Assembly (NCBI GenBank): GCA_020350725.1
Contig: CP070719.1
Coordinates: 2,757,868 to 2,768,108, forward strand
DNA length: 10,241 nt
Direction of reading: 5' to 3'
DNA from: a bacterium
Lineage (GTDB): Bacteria > BMS3Abin14
A program made the position numbers and the translations under genes. A model generated the notes under the pieces. That model saw only the letters and a list, made by a program, of their open reading frames with translations. It ran no database searches and was not told where the DNA came from. Below, one piece after another: positions 1-8,215 of this stretch (positions are counted from its first letter, which is position 1; the number at the start of each line of letters is the position of its first letter).

Positions 1-317
1 GTCCGCGAGTCCGCCTATCGCCCCCTCGCCCCCTCTCCCTATCGCCCTCTCGCGATGGGCTTAGTCCCCGTGTCCCCGCGTCCGCATTTCATGGGATTGC
101 TTCACCCGGTTTCCTGTTCGCAATGACAACCGCTTGTTCGCCCCCTCGCCCTATCTCCCCCTCACCCATGCGCCCCTCTGGCCGCTGGCCGCTGGCCTCA
201 GGACTCATTTCTCCCCGCGTCTTTTCCTCGCCCCCGCGCCCCATCGCCCTTTCGCCCCTTCGCGTCTTCGCGTCCCCCCCGTCCGCCTTCTCCCCTCTCC
301 CTCTCCGAAAAGGGAGC
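1..317. repeat. Gene-free region of C-rich short tandem repeats with a dispersed-repeat motif
   Basis: I find no credible gene in this stretch downstream of rodA; the open frames in it are C-rich low-complexity translations. The plus strand is built from degenerate units such as TCGCCCC/TCGCCCT (about 12-57, 139-175 and 228-262). It also has exact small tandems: CTGGCCG about three times at 178-197, TTCGCGTC twice at 259-274, and GTCCCCGT/GTCCCCGC followed by a partial copy at 64-85. In the middle, 93-128 reads GGGATTGCTTC...GCAATGACA. Its complement resembles the CATTGCGA...GAAGCAATC dispersed repeats known from several environmental bacterial genomes. This looks like intergenic repeat material placed at the end of an operon. 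Whether it is mobile, structural or neutral cannot be told from one copy. Confidence 0.7.
93..128 (-). repeat. Dispersed repeat core of the CATTGCGA...GAAGCAATC type
   Basis: On the minus strand this reads TTGTCATTGCGAAC, a short GC-rich middle, then GAAGCAATCCC. The ends form a short inverted repeat (ATTGC at 96-100 against GCAAT at 120-124), so the element could fold as a small hairpin. Similar CATTGCGA...GAAGCAATC units are familiar as multi-copy intergenic repeats in unrelated environmental bacteria; that comparison is from memory. Only one copy is visible here. Confidence 0.5.
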
Positions 318-1403
318 CTATGTCCTCCGTCTCCTGTACCCGGCGACAATTCCCAATCCAAGGAAAGTGGTCACCAGCGACGACCCCCCGTAACTGATGA
401 GGGGAAGGGGAAGCCCCACAACGGGCAGGATCCCGGCCACCATGGCGATATTGATCACGCTCTGCAGGGCAAATCCGCAGGTGATGCCGACAACCGTCAG
501 GACCGCGAACTTGGTCTTCGCCACCTCCAGATAGCTCAGCATCCAAAGGGAGATAAAGAGAAGGAGGCCTATGACGACCAGCACGCCGGCGAATCCGAAT
601 TCCTCGGCCAGAACGGAGAAGATGAAATCGGTATGCTGTTCGGGGATAAACTGAAGCTGGGATTGTGTTCCCTGCAGATATCCCTTCCCGAAAAGACCGC
701 CGGAGCCAATGGCGATCTTGGACTGGACCACATGGTAACCCGTTCCCAGGGGATCCCTCCCTGGACTGAGGAAGTTCAGGATCCTTTCCCTCTGGTAGTC
801 CTTGAGGGAGAAGAACATGATCGGTGCTACCATGGCGGCTATGATCGTCAACGATATGACCGTCGGGCGCTCCAGCCCCATCATGAGGAACAGGGGCACC
901 GAGAGAAGGACGAGGAACATCGCTGTGCCGAGGTCAGGCTGAAGGGCCACCGGAATCGCATAGCCGGCCACGAGAAGAAAGGGTATCAGGATCTCCGTTA
1001 TGCCGAGGGGCGGTTTCGCCTTGATCTTGTGAAAATATCTGGCCAGGCAGAGGATCAGGGTGAGTTTGGCCAGTTCGGACGGCTGAAAAGTCATGCCTCC
1101 CACGTGGATCCATCTATGGACTCCGCCCTGCAATCTGCCGACGAGCATCAGGGCCACAAGGGCCAGGAGCACGAGGGCATACAGAACGTAAGCGCTCCGC
1201 CGGAGATGGCGTCTGTCGACGAAGTAACCGACGAGATAGGCGGCAAGGGCTATCCCCAGCCAGTAGGCCTGCCGTTCGGCAAAAACACTGGCCCCCCCGC
1301 TGCCGGCCGCTGATCGGATGATCAGAATGCCGATGGCTGACAGGACCATGGCTGAACCAAGCATGACCCAATCGACATCGAGCCACTTAAAGGATCTCCT
1401 CAC
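318..1403 (-). CDS. rodA: RodA, SEDS-family peptidoglycan glycosyltransferase of the elongasome
   Basis: RodA polymerises lipid II into glycan strands in the inner membrane and works as a pair with PBP2. The 361-residue product is almost entirely hydrophobic, with about ten predicted membrane segments, the usual size for the family. SEDS signatures are visible: GGVHRWI (93-99), FQPSELAK (106-113), QPDLGT (155-160), the loop PEQHTDF (254-260) whose Asp259 matches the catalytic aspartate position, and PLISYGGSS near 334-342. The start is GTG at 1403-1401. It overlaps the TGA stop of the PBP2 gene (GTGA) and is preceded by a strong Shine-Dalgarno sequence, GAGGAGGT, lying inside the last PBP2 codons, so translation is probably coupled. 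It is the last gene of the mre operon. RodA is preferred over FtsW because of the neighbouring mreBCD and mrdA. Confidence 0.96.
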   Translation of the reverse strand: MRRSFKWLDVDWVMLGSAMVLSAIGILIIRSAAGSGGASVFAERQAYWLGIALAAYLVGYFVDRRHLRRSAYVLYALVLLALVALMLVGRLQGGVHRWIHVGGMTFQPSELAKLTLILCLARYFHKIKAKPPLGITEILIPFLLVAGYAIPVALQPDLGTAMFLVLLSVPLFLMMGLERPTVISLTIIAAMVAPIMFFSLKDYQRERILNFLSPGRDPLGTGYHVVQSKIAIGSGGLFGKGYLQGTQSQLQFIPEQHTDFIFSVLAEEFGFAGVLVVIGLLLFISLWMLSYLEVAKTKFAVLTVVGITCGFALQSVINIAMVAGILPVVGLPLPLISYGGSSLVTTFLGLGIVAGYRRRRT

Positions 1404-3271
1404 GGTACCTCCTCGGGAACATCAGAGTCGCCATCGGCGGGTATCTCGTAAAGGTCAAGGTATTTGCGAAAGATCCTCGCTACCAGAGGAGCGGCGGCTG
1501 ACGCCCCGTGCCCGCCGTGCTCCACCAGAACGGAGGAGGCAAGAAGCGGCCGGTTCACGGGGGCGAATGCGGCAAACCAGGCATGGTCCCTCAACACTTT
1601 GGGGATGTCCGTCTCCTTCTTGTTCTGCCATTCCTCGAGGCGTACGACCTGCGCCGTCCCCGTCTTGCCGGCCACGGACAGATCCACCATTCTCAGGGCC
1701 CTTCCGGTCCCGTGATCGTCGCTCACGACGCCCGCCAGAGCCGGGATCAAACTGTCCCATATCCGGCCGTCAACTTTCATTTCTCTGGCCACGGCCGGAT
1801 CCCTGCGGTACAGTTCGGCACCGTTGACGGTCTCAATGCGCTTGACGAGGAAGGGCTTCATGACTTCTCCCCGTCTGGCGATGGTGGCATACAGATTGGC
1901 GAGCTGCAAGGGGGTGACCAGGACGTATCCCTGGCCGATAGCCGCTGAGAGGGTTTCTCCAGGATACCAGGGTTCTCCTTTTGCAGCTTGTTTCCATTCG
2001 GTGGACGGGATCAGTCCCGCCAGTTCCCCCGGCAGGTCGATTCCGGTAATGTTCCCCAACCCCAGCTCAAGGGCCCACTTCGCGATGCTGTCTATTCCCA
2101 GCCGCTCCCCCGCCTGGTAGAAATAGACATCACAGGACTCCACGATCCCCCTCATGAGATCCACCTTGCCGTGGCCGCTGAGTTTCCAGTCCCGGTAGGT
2201 CCGTCGTCCGTAACGATAGCCACCCGAGCAGAAGAGCTGTTCCCCGGCATCGAGGGTGCCCTCCATGAGAGAGGCGGTGGCCGTGACCACTTTAAAGGTC
2301 GACCCGGGAGGATAAAGACCCCTGATAGCGCGGCTCTGCAGGGGGTGACTGGGATCTTTGAGGATCTCCTGCCAGCGCTCGCGGCTCATGCGCAGGGAGA
2401 ACTCGTTCGGATCAAAGCCCGGCCGGCTGACCATGGCCAGGACCTCTCCGGTCCTGACATCCAGAAGCACTCCGGCCCCGAAATTCTCTCCCAGGGAGTC
2501 CTCCAGCTCTTTTTGCAGCCGGATATCGATGGTCAGACTCATGTTCGCTCCAGGCACGGGTTCCGTGATGCCGAGGATGTTGATCTCCCTTCCCCGGGCA
2601 TCCACCTCAACCTGGCGGCCGCCGTCTCTGCCTCTTAAATATCCGTCGAAGACCTTCTCAAGGCCGAATTTGCCCACGAGGTCACCCTGTCGGGCCCCCT
2701 CGAAGTCCCCTGAAGCCAATTGAGAATCCGAGATCTCCCCCACATAGCCCAGGAGGTGGGAGGCAGTGGTCCCGAAAGGATAATAGCGCCTCGGTGTCGT
2801 CAGGAGAAAGGCACCCGGGAAACTGTCGCGGGCGGTTTCGAACTGAGCCACTTCCCTCTCCTCCAGCTGCTCGAAGATCCGGATGGCCCTGTATGGGGCA
2901 CGATCGGCGCCGGTGAATCTGTCCAGGGCGTCTTTGGGCTCCCGACCGAGGAGAGCGGCCAGGTTCTCGATCTCCGACTGCCGATCTTTGCTCATGTCCT
3001 CGGGGATCACGACGACATCGAACTGGGGGCTGCTGTCGGCAATGATAACTCCGTTCCTGTCTGTGATGATCCCCCGTGTCGCGGGCATATCCACCAGCCG
3101 GATCCGGTTGTTGTCGGCCAGCCTCTGATAACGGGATCGATCGAGGACCTGCATGTTCCAGAAGTTGACGAGAAGAAGGAGGAAGGGAAGGATGATGGAA
3201 AGGACCGTTACGGCGATCTTCCTCTCCAACCCGGAGATGGAATCCTTGGAACTTTTGACCAGCCTCGTCAT
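1400..3271 (-). CDS. mrdA: Penicillin-binding protein 2, elongasome peptidoglycan transpeptidase
   Basis: PBP2 is the class B transpeptidase that cross-links glycan made by RodA during side-wall growth; it acts in the periplasm, anchored in the inner membrane. The 623-residue protein has a single N-terminal membrane anchor (about 17-38), a pedestal/dimerisation region (about 55-240) and a transpeptidase domain (about 265-605). Catalytic motifs are intact: S324-T-F-K327, S379-C-D381 in the SxN position, and K536-T-G-T539. Asp361, His367 and Cys380 have the spacing of the zinc site described for Acinetobacter PBP2. The length is normal for the family. The ATG lies 3 bases past the mreD stop with only a weak upstream GGGA, which suggests reinitiation from mreD. 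The 3' end overlaps the rodA start by 4 bases. Confidence 0.97.
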   Translation of the reverse strand: MTRLVKSSKDSISGLERKIAVTVLSIILPFLLLLVNFWNMQVLDRSRYQRLADNNRIRLVDMPATRGIITDRNGVIIADSSPQFDVVVIPEDMSKDRQSEIENLAALLGREPKDALDRFTGADRAPYRAIRIFEQLEEREVAQFETARDSFPGAFLLTTPRRYYPFGTTASHLLGYVGEISDSQLASGDFEGARQGDLVGKFGLEKVFDGYLRGRDGGRQVEVDARGREINILGITEPVPGANMSLTIDIRLQKELEDSLGENFGAGVLLDVRTGEVLAMVSRPGFDPNEFSLRMSRERWQEILKDPSHPLQSRAIRGLYPPGSTFKVVTATASLMEGTLDAGEQLFCSGGYRYGRRTYRDWKLSGHGKVDLMRGIVESCDVYFYQAGERLGIDSIAKWALELGLGNITGIDLPGELAGLIPSTEWKQAAKGEPWYPGETLSAAIGQGYVLVTPLQLANLYATIARRGEVMKPFLVKRIETVNGAELYRRDPAVAREMKVDGRIWDSLIPALAGVVSDDHGTGRALRMVDLSVAGKTGTAQVVRLEEWQNKKETDIPKVLRDHAWFAAFAPVNRPLLASSVLVEHGGHGASAAAPLVARIFRKYLDLYEIPADGDSDVPEEVP

Positions 3272-3274
3272 AGG

Positions 3275-3790
3275 TCAGTTCCCGAAGTCGAGTTCGTCTT
3301 CCTCCTTGATGCCGATCCTCACTTCAACACGGTTGAGGATGGAGTGGAGAACCAGTGCGAAGAAGGTGTTAAGAGGGATCACCCAGAGGAGGAAGAGGGC
3401 CGAAACCGATGGCAGGGGCAGGGAGAACAGGCTGAGGACGGCCATTTTACCGACGATCCCCATGGCCACTCCCCCCAGGATAGAACCGAGCCTGTGCTTG
3501 AGGCTGTTAACGAAGAATTTCTCCCGAAGCATCCCGCCTACATACCCGGCCGAGATCTTTGCGATGCCGTTGATCCCGATGACCCCGCCTCCGAGGGCAT
3601 CCTGGATGTACCCCAGCAGTAACCCTGACGCCATGCCTGAAAACTTGCCCCGGGTGACGGCCATGTGGACCGTTACCATGAGAGGAAGCTCGAACCCGGT
3701 GACCAGCCAATGGGGCAGGATGCGCGGAAGGATGGTTGACTGCAGCAGCAGAGAGAGGGAAAAGGCCGCGGCCAAATAGAGAACATTCAT
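3275..3790 (-). CDS. mreD: Rod shape-determining membrane protein MreD
   Basis: MreD is a small inner-membrane protein of the elongasome that partners MreC and modulates PBP2-RodA activity. The 171-residue product is very hydrophobic, with about five membrane segments and an acidic C-terminal tail. The conserved glycine-rich stretch around residues 56-86 (GLLLGYIQDALGGG, then GINGIAK and GYVGG) is typical of MreD. The sequence family evolves fast, so the call rests on this motif, size, topology and position between mreC and mrdA. Its ATG overlaps the mreC stop codon (ATGA at 3790-3787), which indicates translational coupling; GGGAG just upstream can serve as ribosome binding site. Confidence 0.93.
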   Translation of the reverse strand: MNVLYLAAAFSLSLLLQSTILPRILPHWLVTGFELPLMVTVHMAVTRGKFSGMASGLLLGYIQDALGGGVIGINGIAKISAGYVGGMLREKFFVNSLKHRLGSILGGVAMGIVGKMAVLSLFSLPLPSVSALFLLWVIPLNTFFALVLHSILNRVEVRIGIKEEDELDFGN

Positions 3791-4644
3791 CTCCCGTCCC
3801 TGAATTTCTCGCGGCCCGTCAGGATGATGACGTCCTCGAGCCTTCCTACGGGCGCTTCGGGGAGCAGTTTGGCATACTGGTAGAGACCGTAGTTCTTTTT
3901 AAGGACCTCGGTCACCCTGCCGACCTCGATCCCCCTTGGGAACACACCGGCAAGGCCGCTGGTGATCACGACATCACCCTCCTTGATATCCTCCGTTCGG
4001 CTGAGGTATTTCAACCTGCACGTTCCGGATCCTTCTCCCTCCAGGATGGCCCGTGAGCGAGACCGGTTCACCATGACCGGAACCTGCGAGGATCTGTCCA
4101 CGATGAGCCTCACCAGCGCGCTCCGGTCCGTCACCTCTATCACCCTTCCGGCCAGCCCCTCCGGCGTAACGGCGGGCATGCCCGTTCGAATGCCGTCAGC
4201 CGAGCCGCGGTTGATGAATACGGTCCTGGACCAGGGATCGGGTGATTCCCCGATGACCCTCCCGGTGACGCCTGCATACCCCGTCTCGGCCAGGTATTTT
4301 GAGTACTGGAACAGGCTGCCCGCCTTTTCCAGTTCATCCCGAAGGGTCTGAACCTCGCTCCTCAACCGGCTGACCTCCTCCTTGAGGGTCCTGTTCTCAG
4401 TCCTCACGCCGAGCAGATAGATGTAATCCTTCCAGACTCCAGACAGGGCGCGGGAAACGTATGCTGTCCCGCTCTGAAAAGGAGAAATAACCGCAACGGA
4501 TCCTCTTCGGAGATAGGTCATGCCGTACCTGTCCTTGACCTGATGGGATATCAGGAGAAAGGAGACGAGAACGAGGATGAGAAACAGCAGGCCCTCGCGG
4601 TGACGCGTCAGGAAGTCGCGCATGGGGCCACCGGCGCCTGGCAT
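3787..4644 (-). CDS. mreC: Rod shape-determining protein MreC
   Basis: MreC is a periplasmic scaffold anchored in the inner membrane that binds and activates PBP2. The 285-residue product shows the family layout: a short cytoplasmic N-terminus, one membrane segment (about 18-34), a coiled coil (about 78-112, with repeated Leu/Val and charged residues) that drives dimerisation, and the beta-rich MreC domain (about 123-276; note GRVIG, INRGS.DGI..GM and GLAGRV). Two starts are possible. The ATG at 4644 gives MPGAGG and has a weak AAGAG in the end of mreB. The ATG at 4623 gives MRDFL and has GGTGG upstream. The longer one is listed; the difference is 7 residues before the membrane segment. The gene follows mreB by 4 bases and overlaps mreD by 4. 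Confidence 0.95.
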   Translation of the reverse strand: MPGAGGPMRDFLTRHREGLLFLILVLVSFLLISHQVKDRYGMTYLRRGSVAVISPFQSGTAYVSRALSGVWKDYIYLLGVRTENRTLKEEVSRLRSEVQTLRDELEKAGSLFQYSKYLAETGYAGVTGRVIGESPDPWSRTVFINRGSADGIRTGMPAVTPEGLAGRVIEVTDRSALVRLIVDRSSQVPVMVNRSRSRAILEGEGSGTCRLKYLSRTEDIKEGDVVITSGLAGVFPRGIEVGRVTEVLKKNYGLYQYAKLLPEAPVGRLEDVIILTGREKFRDGR

Positions 4645-4648
4645 GTGA

Positions 4649-5731
<1,083 letters not shown>

Positions 5732-5810
5732 TCACCCCCTAGCTGCCTTCACTCTCTTAAGGTCCGGGAGGAAGCGCTGGTCTTATTTCAGGGCCATGCC
5801 CGCCCAAACT

Positions 5811-5845
5811 ATTGTAACTAAAACAATTTAGCCCACGAATGTTAA
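5811..5845 (-). promoter_or_regulatory. Candidate promoter for the mre operon with an overlapping dyad
   Basis: On the minus strand, TTAACA (5845-5840, one mismatch to the -35 consensus) is followed after 17 bases by TTTAGT (5822-5817). A TACAAT hexamer lies at 5816-5811 as an alternative -10, but with only a poor -35 at the right distance. The plus strand here contains ATTGT-N7-ACAAT (5811-5827), a small inverted repeat over the -10 region that could be an operator or chance. The assignment rests on hexamer matches and position alone. Confidence 0.4.
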
Positions 5846-5930
5846 CAGAACCTTTTTCGCTTTTCAACGATTTCCGGACGCAGGTCCCTGAACCGGTCAA
5901 CAACCGCCCGGATCGGTTTTCTTTCGCCAC

Positions 5931-5958
5931 TTGCATTCGGCATGTTTATCCTTATAAT
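5931..5958 (+). promoter_or_regulatory. Sigma70-type promoter for the ppiD-like gene
   Basis: TTGCAT (5931-5936) and a perfect TATAAT (5953-5958) are separated by 16 bases. The predicted transcript starts near 5965 and has a leader of about 180 nt before the ATG at 6146. No competing promoter of similar quality is visible closer to the gene. Confidence 0.6.
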
Positions 5959-6145
5959 GGCTTGCCGACTCAAGGCGGACGGATCATGAACGGTACCGTC
6001 GACGTGGACGCTCCCCTGCCTTGCTGCCGGGACGAAGAAGGTAGGGGAAAACCGGAAGCGGGGACGCTTGCGGCCTGGTTGCTGAGATGATCGACGATGC
6101 CGCAGTTCCCGATCCGGCTCCGAACATGTCTGGAGGACAGACCCC

Positions 6146-8050
6146 ATGCTCAGATACATGCGCGAGAACGTCGGTTCCTGGGCCATCCGGATTCTCCTCT
6201 TCGGCATCGCGATCGTGTTCGCGTTCTGGGGAATCGGAAGCTACTCCGACAGGGATATCAACACCATTCTGACCATCGACAAGGTAAGGGTGCCCTATTC
6301 GGAATACAGGGATGCGTACAATGCTCTCATCGAGACCTACAGGAATCTCTACGACCAGATCGACTCTGAAACCCTCAAAAACATCGATATAAAGGAACAG
6401 GCGGTCGAGACTCTGGTGGACCGCTACCTTCTTCTGGAGGCTGCCAAAAGACTCAATGTCTCCGTGTCGACGGATGAGGTCGAAGCCGCGGTCGTGCAGA
6501 ATCCCTCTTTCCAGGAGGGAGGGGTGTTCTCCCCGCGCCTGTTTCAGGCCTATCTGGATTACAATCGGATGACCCCGGACGCTTTCGAGGCGTCCCTCAG
6601 CAGAGACCTCACCATAACGAAGGTCACAGACCTCATCCAGCTCTCGGCCGTCGTCACACCGCAGGAGATCGAGGACAACCTCGACCTTCTCACCAGACAG
6701 ATCACCCTGAATGTCGTGACTCTTGATCCGAACCTCTTCATCCGCCGACTGTCCCCCCCTTCCGAGGAGGAACTGCTGGATTTCTACGATGAGAACATTG
6801 AGAATTACAGGGTTCCGGAGAAATTCACCCAGGCCGTCACCATTATCGATACCGAGGACCTGGAGGCGGGAGTGAGGATCGATGAGGAGGAGATCGAGGA
6901 GCTGTATGCGGAACGGGAGAAGGATTACATCGAGCCGGCTTCCTTCAAACTCCGGCATATCCTGTTTGCTTTTCCCGCCAATGCGACCGCGGAGAGCATC
7001 GCGGCCACCCGGTTAAGAGCTGAAGAGGTTGCGGATGACATCCGTGAAGGCGTGATCAGCTTCGAGGAGGCCGCCGGCAAATGGTCCGGTGACACCAACA
7101 CATCAGGAACGGGGGGGGAACTGCCCTACATGAGCGAGGACGAACTGGACCCCGCCCTGGTCGACGCCGCGCTCTCTCTGGAAAAGGGTGAGATCAGCGA
7201 ACCCGTTCCAACATCCCGGGGGTTCGAACTCATCGGTGTCGTTGAGAAAAAAGAGGAGAGGGTTAAGCCCCTGGCCGAAGTCCGCGACGAGATAAGGGCC
7301 CTGATCATGGAGGACCGGGTACTGGAGGCGGCCTATGATCTTGCCGATGACCTCATCGAGGAGGCTCAGGGCGGTGATACGACCCTCCAGGATCTTGCCA
7401 GGGAAGAGGGCCTTACGGTTGTCGTCACCCCGCCTTTTCCCCGCGGCCGGATTCCCCGGACGGTCGACCTCCCTTCATCCGTCCTCAAAGCTGTTTTCGA
7501 TACCGAAGAGGGAGAGGTGGGTGACGTCTATGAGTTGGGCGGCAGGCTGTACCTTTTCCAGAACATCGCCAGGACCGAATCCTACCTTCCTGACCTGGAG
7601 GAGGTCCGCGATGAAGTCTCCGCCGGCCTGATCATCAAGCGGTCCCTTGACCTGGCCCTTCAGGAAGGGGAGGAGATGATCGGCCGGCTCCAGGAGGGCG
7701 AGACCTTAAAAGCCATCGCAAGGCAGCTGGGAGCCTCCATCGAGACCACACCGCCCTTCACCATCCTCGAGAGGTCGCTCCCGGGCCTGACCGAAGTGGA
7801 GGATCTTGTCCGGGATGCCTTCACGATCAGTGAGCCGGGCGGTGCCGTCCTGGTTGAGGGAAAACAGGGTCATTATCTCGCCGTCCTGAAGGAGATCATC
7901 CCCCCCACGGAGGAGGAGAAGAACGCTGCGAGGGAATCCATCGAGAATGCCCTGAGAATCCAGCGGGAGTCAGACACCCTGGCGAGCTACGTCCAGGTCC
8001 TCCGGGAGGAGTACGAGGACAGGATCCAGGTCAACAGGGACCTGCTTTAG
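6146..8050 (+). CDS. ppiD: PpiD/SurA-like membrane-anchored periplasmic chaperone with a parvulin-type domain
   Basis: This is probably a periplasmic folding factor for newly secreted or outer-membrane proteins, tethered to the inner membrane near the translocon as PpiD is. The 634 residues (E. coli PpiD is about 620) comprise a short basic N-terminus, one membrane anchor (about 12-31), a SurA-N-like helical chaperone region (about 40-200), a parvulin-like domain (about 263-370) and a long C-terminal chaperone region. The parvulin core keeps RHILF (270-274), SFEEAA (305-310), SGD...S...GGEL (314-326) and GEISEPV..SRGFELIGV (348-366). Residues usually involved in catalysis are altered: the final His is Glu361, and the Met and Phe positions appear to be Leu334 and Leu338. 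It may therefore act mainly as a holdase, as proposed for PpiD. The start has GGAGG (6132-6136) 9 bases upstream. Confidence 0.88.
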   Translation: MLRYMRENVGSWAIRILLFGIAIVFAFWGIGSYSDRDINTILTIDKVRVPYSEYRDAYNALIETYRNLYDQIDSETLKNIDIKEQAVETLVDRYLLLEAAKRLNVSVSTDEVEAAVVQNPSFQEGGVFSPRLFQAYLDYNRMTPDAFEASLSRDLTITKVTDLIQLSAVVTPQEIEDNLDLLTRQITLNVVTLDPNLFIRRLSPPSEEELLDFYDENIENYRVPEKFTQAVTIIDTEDLEAGVRIDEEEIEELYAEREKDYIEPASFKLRHILFAFPANATAESIAATRLRAEEVADDIREGVISFEEAAGKWSGDTNTSGTGGELPYMSEDELDPALVDAALSLEKGEISEPVPTSRGFELIGVVEKKEERVKPLAEVRDEIRALIMEDRVLEAAYDLADDLIEEAQGGDTTLQDLAREEGLTVVVTPPFPRGRIPRTVDLPSSVLKAVFDTEEGEVGDVYELGGRLYLFQNIARTESYLPDLEEVRDEVSAGLIIKRSLDLALQEGEEMIGRLQEGETLKAIARQLGASIETTPPFTILERSLPGLTEVEDLVRDAFTISEPGGAVLVEGKQGHYLAVLKEIIPPTEEEKNAARESIENALRIQRESDTLASYVQVLREEYEDRIQVNRDLL

Positions 8051-8054
8051 AAGC

Positions 8055-8087
8055 GGGAGAGGGGGTCCCTTTCCTTGACTCTCTCCC
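8055..8087 (+). terminator. Possible weak terminator hairpin after the ppiD-like gene
   Basis: GGGAGAG (8055-8061) can pair with CTCTCCC (8081-8087) over a 19-nt loop just after the TAG stop. No T-run follows, only CAATTATT, so this is not a classical intrinsic terminator. It also overlaps the -35 element of the next promoter. It may still slow or end transcription, or be chance pairing in C/G-rich sequence. Confidence 0.3.
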
Positions 8088-8104
8088 CAATTATTGCCTA
8101 ATAT
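8075..8104 (+). promoter_or_regulatory. Sigma70-type promoter driving the fluoride riboswitch transcript
   Basis: TTGACT (8075-8080, five of six to the -35 consensus) is followed after 18 bases by TAATAT (8099-8104, four of six). Transcription would begin around 8110, about 25 nt before the riboswitch aptamer, a normal spacing. This supports an independent transcript for the downstream GTPase rather than read-through from the foldase gene. Confidence 0.6.
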
Positions 8105-8132
8105 CCCGGACACCGGATGTAAGAGCGCACAG

Positions 8133-8185
8133 AAGGGTGATGGAGTTCACCGACAACCGCCCTCCCCTGGGCTGATGACTCCTGC
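8133..8185 (+). promoter_or_regulatory. Fluoride riboswitch aptamer (crcB RNA motif)
   Basis: The sequence matches the fluoride aptamer in order and structure. Stem P1 is GGTGA (8136-8140) with TCACC (8147-8151). Its loop, GGAGT (8142-8146), is complementary to ACTCC (8178-8182), forming the pseudoknot. Stem P2 is GCCC (8159-8162) with GGGC (8169-8172). The ACAACCGCCC before P2 and GGGCTGATG after it resemble the conserved joining segments of the family. Fluoride binding, through a Mg2+ cluster, stabilises this fold. ACTCC is also the 5' strand of the downstream terminator, so ligand binding should prevent termination: an ON switch at the transcriptional level. It was identified by eye; a covariance search would confirm it. 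Confidence 0.92.
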
Positions 8186-8215
8186 AGAGGGTTTTAACCC
8201 CGCGGGAGTTTTTTT
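8178..8215 (+). terminator. Intrinsic terminator forming the fluoride riboswitch expression platform
   Basis: ACTCCTGC (8178-8185) pairs with GCGGGAGT (8202-8209), eight pairs including one G-U. An inner GGGT/ACCC stem (8189-8192 with 8197-8200) adds stability, and the hairpin is followed by seven T (8209-8215). The first five bases of the 5' strand are the same bases that form the aptamer pseudoknot, so the two folds exclude each other. The ATG of the GTPase gene follows the T-tract directly, and the GGGAG of the 3' strand is its only nearby Shine-Dalgarno-like sequence. Confidence 0.9.

Noticed and set aside
1-317. Possible CRISPR array in the repeat region
   Set aside because: The repeats are 7-8 nt, degenerate and directly adjoining, with no uniform 24-40 nt repeat or spacers.
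123-1313. A 396-codon plus-strand open frame opposite rodA
   Set aside because: It begins in the repeat region and lies antisense to a gene with clear RodA motifs. Its composition (rich in Gly, Asp, Glu, His, Gln) is that of a mirrored hydrophobic gene, and it has no recognisable domain.
2720-3622. A 300-codon plus-strand open frame opposite mrdA and mreD
   Set aside because: It spans the junction of two real genes on the other strand and has no motif; GC-rich sequence commonly leaves such antisense frames open.
6087-6272. A 61-codon plus-strand frame joined by ATGA to the possible leader peptide
   Set aside because: It overlaps the N-terminus of the foldase gene in another frame, and the foldase start has the better-placed GGAGG.
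5984-6958. A 324-codon minus-strand open frame opposite the ppiD-like gene
   Set aside because: It is antisense to a gene with a promoter, ribosome site, membrane anchor and parvulin motifs; the reverse frame has no domain and crosses the leader region.
8133-8215. Other riboswitch classes or a simple attenuator upstream of the GTPase
   Set aside because: The P1 loop to 3' strand pseudoknot, the P2 position and the flanking ACCGCCC...GGGCTGATG pattern fit the fluoride class specifically, and no leader peptide is present.
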